A stretch of 39,597 nucleotides of DNA from Pseudomonadota bacterium (GTDB taxonomy: Bacteria; Desulfobacterota; Desulfobulbia; Desulfobulbales; DAOVYS01), in NCBI GenBank assembly GCA_030635485.1, contig DAOVYS010000002.1, forward strand, positions 1-39,597, read 5' to 3'. The notes beneath the pieces are model-generated. The model was not told the DNA's origin. It searched no databases and was given only the letters and a program-made list of their open reading frames with translations. The translations under genes and the position numbers were made by a program. Shown here in pieces: positions 7,518-15,530 of the stretch (its first letter is position 1; the number at the start of each line of letters is the position of its first letter).

Positions 7518-7910
7518 TCAGACCCTTCTTCTCTTCGGGGGCTTACATCCGTTGTGAGGTATGGGTGTGACGTCGCAGATACGACTGACTTCAAGTCCCG
7601 CGCCCTGAATCGCCCTTAAAGCAGCTTCCCTCCCAGGTCCAGGGCCCTTAACCATTACTTCCACCTTCCTAAGGCCATGTTCCATCGCCTTTTTGGCGGC
7701 AGCATCAACCGCGTTCTGGGCGGCAAACGGAGTGCTCTTCCTTGATCCTTTAAATCCAAGGCATCCGGCGCTGGACCAGGACATTACATTTCCCTGCCTG
7801 TCGGAAAAGGTCACCAAAGTATTGTTAAAGGTGGATTTAATATGCACAATCCCTTCAGGGATATTCTTTTTTTCTTTGCGCTTAACTCTCTTTGTCTTCG
7901 GGCTAGCCAT
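7518..7910 (-). CDS. rpsK: 30S ribosomal protein S11
   Basis: The 130-residue protein has the S11 core GIVHIKSTFNNTLVTFSD and ends in IPHNGCKPPKRRRV, the conserved basic tail that binds 16S rRNA on the platform next to the E-site mRNA. It starts at ATG 7910, 38 bp after rpsM, in normal alpha-operon order. The spacer to rpsD (155 bp) is longer than usual and contains the family-1 fragment. Confidence 0.98.
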   Translation of the reverse strand: MASPKTKRVKRKEKKNIPEGIVHIKSTFNNTLVTFSDRQGNVMSWSSAGCLGFKGSRKSTPFAAQNAVDAAAKKAMEHGLRKVEVMVKGPGPGREAALRAIQGAGLEVSRICDVTPIPHNGCKPPKRRRV

Positions 7911-7948
7911 AGTGTCTCCAGATTAAGACTAAATTAAACTTAGCTTTA

Positions 7949-8317
7949 CTACTTTTTCTTGACACCGGGGCTCCGCCTCGGTCCTTTCCGCGTACGTGCA
8001 TTGGTGCTGGTCCTCTGCCCTCTGCAGGGCAGACCTCTACGATGCCTGAGTCCACGGTAGCAACCAAGATCCATCAAACGCTTGATGTCCATGGCAACAA
8101 TCCGGCGTCTGTCACCTTCAACCATGTATCCATCGTCAATGATCTTACGAATCTTGACCACATCCTGATCAGTCAGATTGTCGCTGCTGAAATTATGTGC
8201 CATCCCTGCCTTATCCAGAATCATACGGGCCGAGGTCCGGCCAATTCCGTAAATATAGGTCAGAGCGATCTCCATATGTTTATTTTTCGGCAAATCTACG
8301 CCTGCTATGCGTGCCAA
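7949..8317 (-). CDS. rpsM: 30S ribosomal protein S13
   Basis: The 122-residue protein begins MARIAGVDLPKNKHMEIALT and ends in the basic CRGQRTSTNARTRKGPR segment, both diagnostic of S13, which contacts the P-site tRNA and the B1 bridge to the 50S head. The start is TTG 8317, with a GGGGGAC ribosome site upstream. No in-frame ATG would give the conserved N-terminus. rpmJ lies 34 bp upstream. Confidence 0.97.
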   Translation of the reverse strand: MARIAGVDLPKNKHMEIALTYIYGIGRTSARMILDKAGMAHNFSSDNLTDQDVVKIRKIIDDGYMVEGDRRRIVAMDIKRLMDLGCYRGLRHRRGLPCRGQRTSTNARTRKGPRRSPGVKKK

Positions 8318-8351
8318 GGTTGTCCCCCTATCACTCTCTTATGGAAAACGG

Positions 8352-8465
8352 CTATCCTTGCCGTTGCTTATGCTTCTTTATCTTGCAGTCAACCCGCACT
8401 ACGCCCTTCCGCTTATACACACGACAGTCGCTGCACATTTTTTTAACCGATGCCCTTACTTTCAT
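8352..8465 (-). CDS. rpmJ: 50S ribosomal protein L36, zinc-binding type
   Basis: A 37-residue frame reads MKVRASVKKMCSDCRVYKRK and so on, ending KHKQRQG, clearly L36. The zinc site is intact (Cys11, Cys14, Cys27, His32), so this is the zinc-requiring form rather than the cysteine-free paralogue made under zinc limitation. It lies 29 bp after infA and 34 bp before rpsM. Confidence 0.97.
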   Translation of the reverse strand: MKVRASVKKMCSDCRVYKRKGVVRVDCKIKKHKQRQG

Positions 8466-8494
8466 CGTACTAACCTCAATTTCATGTATAATCG

Positions 8495-8722
8495 CTATTT
8501 CTTGTTTTTGGAACGAAATGTGATCCGGCCCCTGGTCAAATCATAGGGAGACAATTCCAAAGTCACCCTGTCCCCAGGCAAAATTTTAATGAAATGCATC
8601 CTCATCTTCCCTGATATATGGGCAAGTACCCTGTGACCGTTTGCAAGCTCAACCCTGAACATTGCATTAGGCAAAGGTTCAACAATCGTGCCCTCAACCT
8701 GAATGGCTTCTTCTTTTGCCAT
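8495..8722 (-). CDS. infA: Translation initiation factor IF-1
   Basis: The 75-residue OB-fold protein reads MAKEEAIQVEGTIVEPLPNA and contains the family segments FRVELANGHRVLAHISGKMR and KILPGDRVTLELSPYDLTRG. It binds the A site of the 30S subunit during initiation. It starts at ATG 8722 with GGAG 8 bp upstream. It is separated from map by an unusually long 334-bp spacer. Confidence 0.97.
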   Translation of the reverse strand: MAKEEAIQVEGTIVEPLPNAMFRVELANGHRVLAHISGKMRMHFIKILPGDRVTLELSPYDLTRGRITFRSKNKK

Positions 8723-8908
8723 ATAACTCCAATAATCAGTTTATTTAAGGTTATTGAAAGATCTCGTATAAACCGAACAAATCAAAATACGATTTCCATA
8801 AAGCCGGACATATTAATCCTTTTTGATGTTTTTTGCAGGGTATTTTTTATATTTTCGCAAAAAAATCAAAATAGTTCATTAGGGTATGAGCATGAAACTC
8901 CTCGGGAT
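8723..8908. other. AT-rich infA leader, no gene seen
   Basis: About 186 bp precede infA on the minus strand. They are much more AT-rich than the coding sequence around them, with several A and T runs. Such composition would suit a secondary promoter for the infA-rpmJ-rpsM part of the operon, but I see no pair of hexamers good enough to call. Confidence 0.35.
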
Positions 8909-9050
8909 GTATGAGTTCACCAGTGGTGCAGGCTTATGTGCGCCCGAAGGAAGTGCCCTTGGGGTGCGTGATCGTGGCGGGCGGCTATAACCTATAACTA
9001 TGCCGGTCGCCGCGAGAGCGCGTGCAGCTGCGCCGCTGGGAAACTCATAC
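8909..9050 (+). repeat. Family-1 palindromic element, copy C (142 bp), map-infA spacer
   Basis: The left arm GTATGAGTTCACCAGTGGTG (8909) pairs with a right arm ending at 9050 (CCGCTGGGAAACTCATAC). Over 23 bp there are 19 matches plus two plus-strand T-G pairs. The core CGCGTGCAGCTGCGCCGCTG near the right end is shared with the other copies. Inside are CTATAACC and a GGCGGGCGGC / GCCGGTCGCC region that can pair. The element begins 6 bp after the map stop codon in transcription direction and is antisense-oriented relative to the operon. Confidence 0.8.
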
Positions 9051-9056
9051 AAAAAA

Positions 9057-9827
9057 TCAATTCGGGTTGGAAGTCCTGCTCAAAATTTCCGCTTCGCCCT
9101 CGGTAATCAGTATGGAGTGTTCAAAGTGTGCGGAAGCTGTCCTGTCAGCCGTTACAACGGTCCACTTATCTTTCAGAACACGTACATCACTGGTGCCGAT
9201 ATTAACCATCGGCTCAATCGCCAGCACCATTCCGGCAAGCAGCCTGGGTGTCCGTTTTTTTCTGGAGTAATTTGGAATCTCCGGCGGCTCGTGCAACGCG
9301 GCCCCTATTCCATGGCCTACGTAATCACGGACAATTGAAAATCCATTTTTCTCAACATGAATCTGTACCGCCCGCGAAATATCGTTAATCCGATTTCCTG
9401 CTTTTGCCTGTTTGATCCCCTTATAAAGGGCCTCTCTAGTAACCTTCACCAGATCGCCCTTTCTGGAATTAATTTCGCCGACAGGAACGGTGACGGCAGC
9501 ATCACCAAAAAAACCTTTGTACTTCACGCCAAAATCAATGCTTACAATATCCCCTTCTTTTAATACAACCTTTTTGGAAGGAATCCCGTGAACCACCTGC
9601 TCATTTAACGAGACACAGAGACTCCCGGGAAATCCTCGGTACCCCTTAAAGGCCGGGACACTACCCCTTGCTCTTGAGAATTCTTCCGCCCACCGGTCCA
9701 GTTGCCAGGTAGTGACTCCGGGCCTGACCTTCTTTCCAATCATACTCAGCGTGTCACCGACTATCTGATTGGCCTGACGCATGATCTCAATCTCGGCAGC
9801 AGACTTAAGAGTAATAGAATTGCCCAT
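9057..9827 (-). CDS. map: Type I methionine aminopeptidase
   Basis: The 256-residue enzyme removes the initiator methionine from nascent proteins whose second residue is small. All five dinuclear metal ligands are present: Asp98 and Asp109 (SIDFG, FFGDA), His172 (GHGIG), Glu205 (IEPM) and Glu236 (FEHS). The conserved substrate-site His80 is also present. It lacks an N-terminal zinc-finger extension, so it is the short bacterial form. It starts at ATG 9827, 16 bp after secY. The usual adk gene between secY and map, seen in Firmicutes, is absent. Confidence 0.97.
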   Translation of the reverse strand: MGNSITLKSAAEIEIMRQANQIVGDTLSMIGKKVRPGVTTWQLDRWAEEFSRARGSVPAFKGYRGFPGSLCVSLNEQVVHGIPSKKVVLKEGDIVSIDFGVKYKGFFGDAAVTVPVGEINSRKGDLVKVTREALYKGIKQAKAGNRINDISRAVQIHVEKNGFSIVRDYVGHGIGAALHEPPEIPNYSRKKRTPRLLAGMVLAIEPMVNIGTSDVRVLKDKWTVVTADRTASAHFEHSILITEGEAEILSRTSNPN

Positions 9828-9843
9828 TATTACAAACCTTTGG

Positions 9844-11154
9844 TCAACGTCGTCCCTTTATCCTGCTATCCTTAAGAAACCCGTCATAGTTCCGCATCAC
9901 CATGTGGGACTCCATCTGAGCAATGGTATCTATGGCAACACCAACCACGATCAAAAGAGCTGTTCCTCCAAAATAGAAAGGAACATTAAGCTTGCTGATC
10001 AACATTGTAGGCAGTACACAGACTACACTGACGTATACCGCGCCTACAACGGTCAAACGCACCGTAACCTTGTCGATGAATTCCGAGGTCTTTTTCCCAG
10101 GCCGGATTCCAGGGATAAACCCACCGTTCTTTTTTAAATTTTCCGCAATATCATTGGGATTAAACGTCACCGCAGTATAAAAAAAACAGAAAAACACTAT
10201 CATGCCGACATAAATCGCCGTATGCAACAGACTACCCCACTGGAGCGTTGCTGCTGCACGCTGGACCCAGTCAATCTGGATCATTCCTCCGACAGTTGCC
10301 GGAAACATCATGATCGATGAAGCAAAAATCGGAGGGATTACGCCGGCCATGTTGATTTTTAACGGCAGATGCGACCTCTGACCGCCGTACATGCGCCTGC
10401 CGACCACCCGTTTTGCATATTGAATCGGTATACGGCGTTGGGCGGTTTCAAAATATATAATGATACCGATCACTCCAGCCATCATAACGAGTAAAATCGG
10501 AATAAAAATCATGGTGAGTTCGCCGGCCCTGACCAGGCTGATGGTATTTCCGATTGCAGCGGGCATCCTTGCGACAATGCCTGCAAATATAATCATGGAT
10601 ATACCGTTTCCGATTCCCCTTTCAGTCATCTGCTCGCCCAGCCACATGATGAACGCTGTGCCGGTTGTCAGGGTAAGTATGGTCATCAACCGGAAACTCC
10701 AGCCCGGATCAATCACGATCATCTCGCTGCCGACCGGGGCAGCCATTCCTTCAAGACCTACGCTTATCATGAACCCCTGGATTATGCTCAGGCCCACAGT
10801 GGCGTAACGGGTATACTGTGTTATCTTTCTTCGCCCCTGCTCTCCTTCTTTTTTGAGAGCCTCAAGGTGCGGGACAACTACCGTCAGGAGTTGGAAGATG
10901 ATGGAAGCGCTGATGTAGGGCATAATGCCCAACGAAAAAATCGAGAACTTTTCAAGCGCCCCGCCGGAAAACATGTTGAACATGCCAAAAAGTGTATTTG
11001 CATTTTTTGCAAAAAAATCCGCCAGGGCATCGGTATTGATCCCGGGTGTCGGAATCTGGACACCGATCCTGTATACAGCCAGCATCAACAGAGTAAAAAT
11101 AACTCTGCGTCTTAATTCAGGAACATTAGCAGCGTTCTGAAATCCGCCTCGCAT
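9844..11154 (-). CDS. secY: Protein translocase subunit SecY
   Basis: The 436-residue inner-membrane channel protein has about ten hydrophobic membrane segments. Landmarks are PELRRRVIFTLLMLAVYRIG at the start, TPGINTDALADFF, the plug and gate region, ERGIGNGISMIIFAGIVARM, QRRIPIQYAKRVVGRRMYGG in the large cytosolic loop that docks SecA and ribosomes, and the end segment YDGFLKDSRIKGRR. It works with SecE, whose gene is at 38588. It starts at ATG 11154, only 3 bp after rplO, which points to translational coupling. Confidence 0.98.
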   Translation of the reverse strand: MRGGFQNAANVPELRRRVIFTLLMLAVYRIGVQIPTPGINTDALADFFAKNANTLFGMFNMFSGGALEKFSIFSLGIMPYISASIIFQLLTVVVPHLEALKKEGEQGRRKITQYTRYATVGLSIIQGFMISVGLEGMAAPVGSEMIVIDPGWSFRLMTILTLTTGTAFIMWLGEQMTERGIGNGISMIIFAGIVARMPAAIGNTISLVRAGELTMIFIPILLVMMAGVIGIIIYFETAQRRIPIQYAKRVVGRRMYGGQRSHLPLKINMAGVIPPIFASSIMMFPATVGGMIQIDWVQRAAATLQWGSLLHTAIYVGMIVFFCFFYTAVTFNPNDIAENLKKNGGFIPGIRPGKKTSEFIDKVTVRLTVVGAVYVSVVCVLPTMLISKLNVPFYFGGTALLIVVGVAIDTIAQMESHMVMRNYDGFLKDSRIKGRR

Positions 11155-11157
11155 TAA

Positions 11158-11598
11158 CTATTCCTCAACAGTCCCGCCGGCAGCCTCAATCTTTTGCCGG
11201 GCAGAACCACTCACTTTGTTGACTGCTACCGTCAAAGCCTTTGTGATTTCACCGTTGCCGAGTATTTTCACAAAATCATACTTCCCGGCAACCATACCGG
11301 CCTTTACAAGGGCGTCCCGGTCAACCTTGGCGCCTGCCTCAAACCTGTCCAGGTCCTTAACATTCACAATGCCGTACATTTTTTTGAAAATATTTGTAAA
11401 ACCCCGTTTCGGAAGCCGTCTCTGCAGCGGCATCTGGCCACCCTCAAAACCCGGCCTTACTCCACCGCCCGACCTTGAATTGTAACCATTATGTCCCCGG
11501 GTAGATGTCTTTCCACGACCGGAACCAGGGCCCCGACCCACCCTCTTTCTAGGTTTCCTTGACCCGGGATGCGGTGATAAATTGCTCAATGTCAACAT
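11158..11598 (-). CDS. rplO: 50S ribosomal protein L15
   Basis: The 146-residue protein starts MLTLSNLSPHPGSRKPRKRV, followed by GRGPGSGRGKTSTRGHNGYN and a basic glycine-rich extension that threads into 23S rRNA. The globular C-terminal domain ends KVSGSARQKIEAAGGTVEE. It follows rpmD by 5 bp and precedes secY by 3 bp, the standard spc-operon order. Confidence 0.98.
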   Translation of the reverse strand: MLTLSNLSPHPGSRKPRKRVGRGPGSGRGKTSTRGHNGYNSRSGGGVRPGFEGGQMPLQRRLPKRGFTNIFKKMYGIVNVKDLDRFEAGAKVDRDALVKAGMVAGKYDFVKILGNGEITKALTVAVNKVSGSARQKIEAAGGTVEE

Positions 11599-11603
11599 GG
11601 CTG

Positions 11604-11783
11604 TTACTCCTCAACCTTCACCAGGTGCTGAACTTTATTAATCATCCCCCTGATTTCCGGGGTGTCCTTCCTGATAATGGTCTTGTTGGTCCTTGTAAGG
11701 CCCAGACCGGTCAGGGTTGCCCTGATCCGCTTAGTGCTGCCGATCTTGCTTTTAACTAGGGTAACCTTAAGCTTCTTTTCCAT
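11604..11783 (-). CDS. rpmD: 50S ribosomal protein L30
   Basis: A 59-residue frame reads MEKKLKVTLVKSKIGSTKRI and continues with TLTGLGLTRTNKTI, the L30 signature, ending QHLVKVEE. L30 is a small 23S rRNA-binding protein. It sits between rpsE and rplO as in other spc operons. The 122-bp spacer to rpsE is longer than usual and shows no repeat or clear hairpin. Confidence 0.97.
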   Translation of the reverse strand: MEKKLKVTLVKSKIGSTKRIRATLTGLGLTRTNKTIIRKDTPEIRGMINKVQHLVKVEE

Positions 11784-11905
11784 AACTTACCTGCAACAGG
11801 CCCCTTCATTCCATCACGAACCGAAAGACCGGGACTCTTGGCAAAGATTTGATATTATTATAATTTACACCACTTACAACATTGTAAAGGCAGTTATCTG
11901 GTATA

Positions 11906-12412
11906 CTACGTCACTATTTCCTCAAGAGATTTACCCCTCAAAGCCGCCACCTGATCCGCAGTACGAAGATTTCTGAGACCGCTCAGGGTCGCCTTCACCA
12001 AATTATGTGGATTGTGGGAGCCAAGGCATTTGGTCAGAATATTCTGAACCCCTACAGCCTCAAGAACGGCCCTAACAGCGCCTCCGGCGATCACGCCCGT
12101 ACCGGCTGAAGCAGGCTTCAGCATCACAAGCCCTGCGCCGTATTTCCCCTTGATTTCGTGAGGAATGCTGGTCTCTGTAATAGAGACGGACTGCATGTCT
12201 TTCCGGGCCTTTTCAATGCCCTTCCGGATAGCCTCGGGAACCTGATTGGCTTTTCCAAGACCATAACCGACCTTGCCATTGCCGTCACCTACCACGGCAA
12301 TAGCACTGAAGCTAAAGCGGCGGCCGCCCTTCACAACCTTTGCAACTCTGTTGATAAAGACAATTTTCTCTATCAGCTGTTCATCAGACTTGCCACTTTT
12401 AAAATCAGACAA
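11906..12412 (-). CDS. rpsE: 30S ribosomal protein S5
   Basis: S5 (168 residues) supports decoding accuracy and mRNA unwinding. It has the double-stranded-RNA-binding motif VVKGGRRFSFSAIAVVGDGN and the C-terminal domain with PASAGTGVIAGGAVRAVLEA. I chose TTG 12412 because GGAGG lies 5 bp upstream. A TTG four codons earlier (12424) has no ribosome site. The N-terminus (MSDFKSGKSDEQLIEKIV) is an ordinary variable leader. The gap to rplR is 142 bp without a recognised element. Confidence 0.94.
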   Translation of the reverse strand: MSDFKSGKSDEQLIEKIVFINRVAKVVKGGRRFSFSAIAVVGDGNGKVGYGLGKANQVPEAIRKGIEKARKDMQSVSITETSIPHEIKGKYGAGLVMLKPASAGTGVIAGGAVRAVLEAVGVQNILTKCLGSHNPHNLVKATLSGLRNLRTADQVAALRGKSLEEIVT

Positions 12413-12554
12413 TGTTGCCTCCAAAATTTTGTATTATTTTGTAAACCACTTATAACGACTTTTGTAAGCATCAGCTACCGACCTAACCAGACTTTGGTCG
12501 TCTCATTCCACCAGTCTACGAAAAAAAATAACGTTTAAGCGGAAAAAAAGCGGC

Positions 12555-12920
12555 TCAAAAAACTAGCCCGCCTTCGCGCGCCCCGTCTGAAAAAGCCTTG
12601 ATGCGACCGTGATAGAGATAACCACCCCGGTCGAAAATCACCTCTGTAACACCCTTAGTCTTAGCAAGCTCTGCCAAAAACATACCGACTTTATGGGCCT
12701 TGGCGGTCTTTCCTTTGATATCGGAATCTTTCATCACACTGTTCATGGTTGACATTGCTGCCAAAGTATTACCTGCCACATCATCAATGATCTGCCCGTA
12801 GATATGCCTGGAACTCTTAAATACACGAAGTCTCGGTCTTTCCGGTGTTCCTGAGATCTTCTTTCTGATCCGCTTGACACGTTTTAAACGAGCGATTGTT
12901 TTCGGGTTTGTCTTAGCCAT
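12555..12920 (-). CDS. rplR: 50S ribosomal protein L18
   Basis: The 121-residue 5S rRNA-binding protein contains RIRKKISGTPERPRLRVFKS and ends FDRGGYLYHGRIKAFSDGAR plus EGGLVF, the family C-terminus. It starts at ATG 12920 with a GGCAACGAGAATGG context and only a weak ribosome site. rplF is 73 bp upstream. Confidence 0.97.
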   Translation of the reverse strand: MAKTNPKTIARLKRVKRIRKKISGTPERPRLRVFKSSRHIYGQIIDDVAGNTLAAMSTMNSVMKDSDIKGKTAKAHKVGMFLAELAKTKGVTEVIFDRGGYLYHGRIKAFSDGAREGGLVF

Positions 12921-12993
12921 TCTCGTTGCCTAATGTATGTTTGTGTTTCACCAAAAGCCGTTTCTTTTAAACCGGCATCAGGCTCTATACGAC

Positions 12994-13536
12994 TTATAGC
13001 GCCTTGCCTGCCGCCTTGCCGACCTTTCTCACGATATGCTCGTTCTCATACCGAATCCCCTTGCCTTTATACGGCTCAGGCTTTCTAACGGCACGAATCC
13101 GAGCCGCAGTAAGACCAAGAAGCTCTTTATCAATGGATTCAAGCTTTATGCCGGATTTATCGGCATCAGCCTTGACCTTATCAGGAAGATTAAACTTTAC
13201 CGGGTTCGAGTATCCCACGTTTAAGGTTAGGATACTGCCGGACACCTCGGCCTTGTAACCAACGCCTTCTATTATCAGCTTCTTTTCAAACCCCTTGTCA
13301 ACACCCTGAATCATGTTGTTGACAAGAGACCGGGTGAGGCCACTAAATGCGTCTGTCCTTTTTGAATTATCTCGGCATTTGACCAGGAGAATCCCATCTG
13401 ATTCTACCAGTTCAACCTCCGGCCTGATGTCTCTCTCCAGGGTGCCTTTCGGACCCTTTATCTTTACGTGTACTCCGTTGATGTCTACCGTAACGCCTTT
13501 TGGAATCATCAAAGGGCTTTTCCCGATCCTGGACAT
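12994..13536 (-). CDS. rplF: 50S ribosomal protein L6
   Basis: The 180-residue protein has the two-fold repeated L6 domain: MSRIGKSPLMIPKGVTVDIN at the start, and LTAARIRAVRKPEPYKGKGI with YENEHIVRKVGKAAGK at the end. It binds 23S rRNA near the sarcin-ricin loop, where EF-G and EF-Tu act. I start at ATG 13536, 6 bp after GGAG. An upstream in-frame codon would add ten residues (MCFIHLVEKV) that do not belong to the family. Confidence 0.97.
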   Translation of the reverse strand: MSRIGKSPLMIPKGVTVDINGVHVKIKGPKGTLERDIRPEVELVESDGILLVKCRDNSKRTDAFSGLTRSLVNNMIQGVDKGFEKKLIIEGVGYKAEVSGSILTLNVGYSNPVKFNLPDKVKADADKSGIKLESIDKELLGLTAARIRAVRKPEPYKGKGIRYENEHIVRKVGKAAGKAL

Positions 13537-13650
13537 AACTTTCTCCACTAAATGTATAAAACACACGAAAAATCCCGAGAGACAAAACCTGCGCCGGACA
13601 GTTTCCGTTTTTTGCTGAAAAAATGATTAAAAGAGGAAATCAAACCTCTG

Positions 13651-14049
13651 TTACCAGATCTCACAGAGCAGCTCACCGCCAATCCCCATAGACTGTGCCT
13701 GCTTACCTGTAATGATGCCTTTTGAACTAGAAATAATTCCAATACCGAGCCCGCTCATCACCTTGGGTATCTTGTCATACTTCACATAGACGCGCCTTCC
13801 AGGCTTACTGACCCTTCGAAGGCCGGTGATCGCCTTCCTGTTGTGTTGATCATATTTCAGATCGATCTTTAAAACACCCTGCACTTTAGAACTCTTTACC
13901 TGGAAATCAGTGATATAGCCTTCATCCTTCAGAATCCGGGCCACTCCAACCTTCATCTTGGATGTAGGCATTTCCAAACTCACAAACTTTGCCATACCGG
14001 CATTTCTTATCCTGGTCAGCATGTCTGCCATCGGATCACTCATTGACAT
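13651..14049 (-). CDS. rpsH: 30S ribosomal protein S8
   Basis: The 132-residue 16S rRNA-binding protein starts MSMSDPMADMLTRIRNAGMA and ends SSKGIITGKQAQSMGIGGEL plus LCEIW, both typical of S8. In E. coli it represses its own operon by binding mRNA near rplE. I could not verify an equivalent site here. ATG 14049 has GGAG about 10 bp upstream; the second ATG at 14043 is an alternative start. Confidence 0.97.
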   Translation of the reverse strand: MSMSDPMADMLTRIRNAGMAKFVSLEMPTSKMKVGVARILKDEGYITDFQVKSSKVQGVLKIDLKYDQHNRKAITGLRRVSKPGRRVYVKYDKIPKVMSGLGIGIISSSKGIITGKQAQSMGIGGELLCEIW

Positions 14050-14087
14050 GGAGCCAACTCCTCAATATTCAAATTTGTAATTGTTCC

Positions 14088-14143
14088 GTAACTATTCAGC
14101 GTAATGCCGGCATCCTACGCCGGGGGCTGAAACTCCAGACCCC
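14088..14143. repeat. Tandem hairpins in the rpsN-rpsH spacer, possibly a decayed family-1 relative
   Basis: The stretch opens with GTAACTATTCAGC (14088-14100), similar to the family-1 end GTAACCGTTCACC. Two hairpins follow: CCGGC-ATCCTAC-GCCGG (14107-14123), and GGGG, CTG (14122-14129) with CAG, CCCC (14136-14143). They share two bases and so exclude each other at the join. No core motif or matching right end was found, so membership of the family is a guess. Confidence 0.45.
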
Positions 14144-14188
14144 GTCAACCGGTTTTTCCCGACCAAACGTATAACAGACCTTAAAAGA

Positions 14189-14374
14189 CTACCAGCTCGA
14201 CTTGGTCACGCCGGTAACTTCGCCGCGTAATGCCATGTCCCTGAAACAGATTCGGCAAATGCCGAATTTCCTTATAAAGGCTCGCGGCCTGCCGCAAAGC
14301 GGACATCTATTGTAGGCCCGAACAGCAAATTTAGGCTTACGATTACTCTTTGCTATCAGTGATTTCTTAGCCAA
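14189..14374 (-). CDS. rpsN: 30S ribosomal protein S14, zinc-binding (type Z)
   Basis: The 61-residue short form of S14 carries a zinc ribbon: Cys24, Cys27, Cys40, Cys43 (CPLCGRP, CRICF). The body FIRKFGICRICFRDMALRGE and the end VTGVTKSSW are typical. Enterobacterial S14 is about 100 residues and usually cysteine-free, so this is the zinc-requiring version. The start is TTG 14374, preceded by a purine-rich GAGGGGGAAAGAGG. No ATG gives the conserved MAKKSLIAK start. Confidence 0.96.
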   Translation of the reverse strand: MAKKSLIAKSNRKPKFAVRAYNRCPLCGRPRAFIRKFGICRICFRDMALRGEVTGVTKSSW

Positions 14375-14397
14375 CCTCTTTCCCCCTCTTATTTCTT

Positions 14398-14548
14398 GTA
14401 ACCGTTCACCAAGGGTACGAACTTACGGGAACCTCGGTGTGTAAGCGTTTACCTGTGCGCCAGATGTACATGATCAGGGCGAGTGACTATAGCCCCTCTA
14501 TGTTGCTTACCCTAAGCACGTGCAGATGGGGTGCTGGTAGACGCTTAC
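14398..14548 (+). repeat. Family-1 palindromic element, copy B, preceded by an F-type unit (rplE-rpsN spacer)
   Basis: The unit at 14398-14440 matches the fragment at 7449 and begins GTAACCGTTCACC. The element proper spans 14441-14548: left end GTAAGCGTTTACC, right end GGTAGACGCTTAC, 12 of 13 identical as an inverted repeat with the odd position a plus-strand T-G pair. Pairing continues inward through GTGCGCC and GGGGTGC. The body has GATCAGGGCGAGTGACTATAG and the core CACGTGCAGATGGGGTGCTG. Its last base is also the third base of the rplE stop codon (TAG, 14548-14550 complement). The whole 173-bp spacer is nearly filled by it. Confidence 0.8.
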
Positions 14549-15087
14549 TATTTCTTGAAAGGCATTCCAAGCATGCTCAACAGTGTACGACCTGCTTGAT
14601 CATGCCGGGCAGATGTTGCAATGACTATGTTGAGCCCTTTGATCTTGTCGATTTTATCGTAATCTATTTCCGGAAAGATAATATGTTCCTTGATGCCAAG
14701 GGCGTAATTACCGCGACCGTCAAAACTCTTTGGGGAAACTCCCCTGAAATCACGTACCCGGGGTAAAGCGATGTGGACAAGCTTACTGAAAAAATCATAC
14801 ATACGGGCACCACGCAGAGTAACACTGCAACCGATCGGCATGCCCTGTCGAAGCTTGAAACTGGCTATTGATTTCTTTGCCCTTCTAATAACCGCTTTCT
14901 GACCCGCTATTTGCGTAAGTTCACCGGATGCGCTATCAATGATCTTCGGATTCTGCACAGCCTCGCCCAGCCCCATATTCAAGACTATCTTGGTCAGCTT
15001 CGGCACCTGCATAATGTTCTTATAATCCAACTCATTCATAAGTTGGGGAACACATTCTTTCTGGTAAAATTCCTTTAACCCAGCCAT
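14548..15087 (-). CDS. rplE: 50S ribosomal protein L5
   Basis: The 179-residue 5S rRNA-binding protein forms part of bridge B1b. It contains MQVPKLTKIVLNMGLGEAVQ, the loop FKLRQGMPIGCSVTLRGARM, and RDFRGVSPKSFDGRGNYALG with HIIFPEIDYD. The reading frame ends LGMPFKK, and its TAG stop takes its last base from the terminal repeat of the element at 14441. ATG 15087 has GGAGG upstream, and rplX ends 29 bp before. Confidence 0.98.
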   Translation of the reverse strand: MAGLKEFYQKECVPQLMNELDYKNIMQVPKLTKIVLNMGLGEAVQNPKIIDSASGELTQIAGQKAVIRRAKKSIASFKLRQGMPIGCSVTLRGARMYDFFSKLVHIALPRVRDFRGVSPKSFDGRGNYALGIKEHIIFPEIDYDKIDKIKGLNIVIATSARHDQAGRTLLSMLGMPFKK

Positions 15088-15116
15088 TACTTCCTCCAGA
15101 ATACCCCGTGGTCCGA

Positions 15117-15452
15117 TTAGGCCTTGGGTTCTATTGCTTCACCACACTTTTTACAGACACGAATCTTGGAGCCGTCTTCCAGAATCTTCATACCCGCACG
15201 CACCGTTTTGGTACATTTCGGACAAATCAACATGAGGTTCGAAACATGCACCGGAGCTTCCTTTTCAATAATCCCGCCTTGCTGATTGTTCATGTCCGGT
15301 TTCTGGTGTTTCTTGATCATGTTGATTTTCTCAATCAGAGCCTTGTCTGTTTTCCTGAAAACCTTGATGATCTTGCCGACACGTCCCTTGTCCTTGCCGG
15401 CAATCACCTCAACCTGATCGTCAGTTCTTAAAATATTCACACCTTTGCGCAT
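15117..15452 (-). CDS. rplX: 50S ribosomal protein L24 with a C-terminal zinc ribbon
   Basis: L24 (111 residues) helps start 50S assembly. The KOW motif is DDQVEVIAGKDKGRVGKIIK, followed by the usual KINMIKKHQKPDMNNQQGGI. The C-terminal third has Cys77, Cys80, Cys100 and Cys103 (CPKC, CKKC), a zinc-ribbon pair seen in many but not all bacterial L24 proteins. It starts at ATG 15452, 146 bp after rplN. Confidence 0.97.
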   Translation of the reverse strand: MRKGVNILRTDDQVEVIAGKDKGRVGKIIKVFRKTDKALIEKINMIKKHQKPDMNNQQGGIIEKEAPVHVSNLMLICPKCTKTVRAGMKILEDGSKIRVCKKCGEAIEPKA

Positions 15453-15530
15453 TTATCTGCCTCTTTATATGAAAAATGGGGGAGTTCAAACAGGCCCTTT
15501 CAGGCCATGAGCATGAACTTTTAGCCGTCA

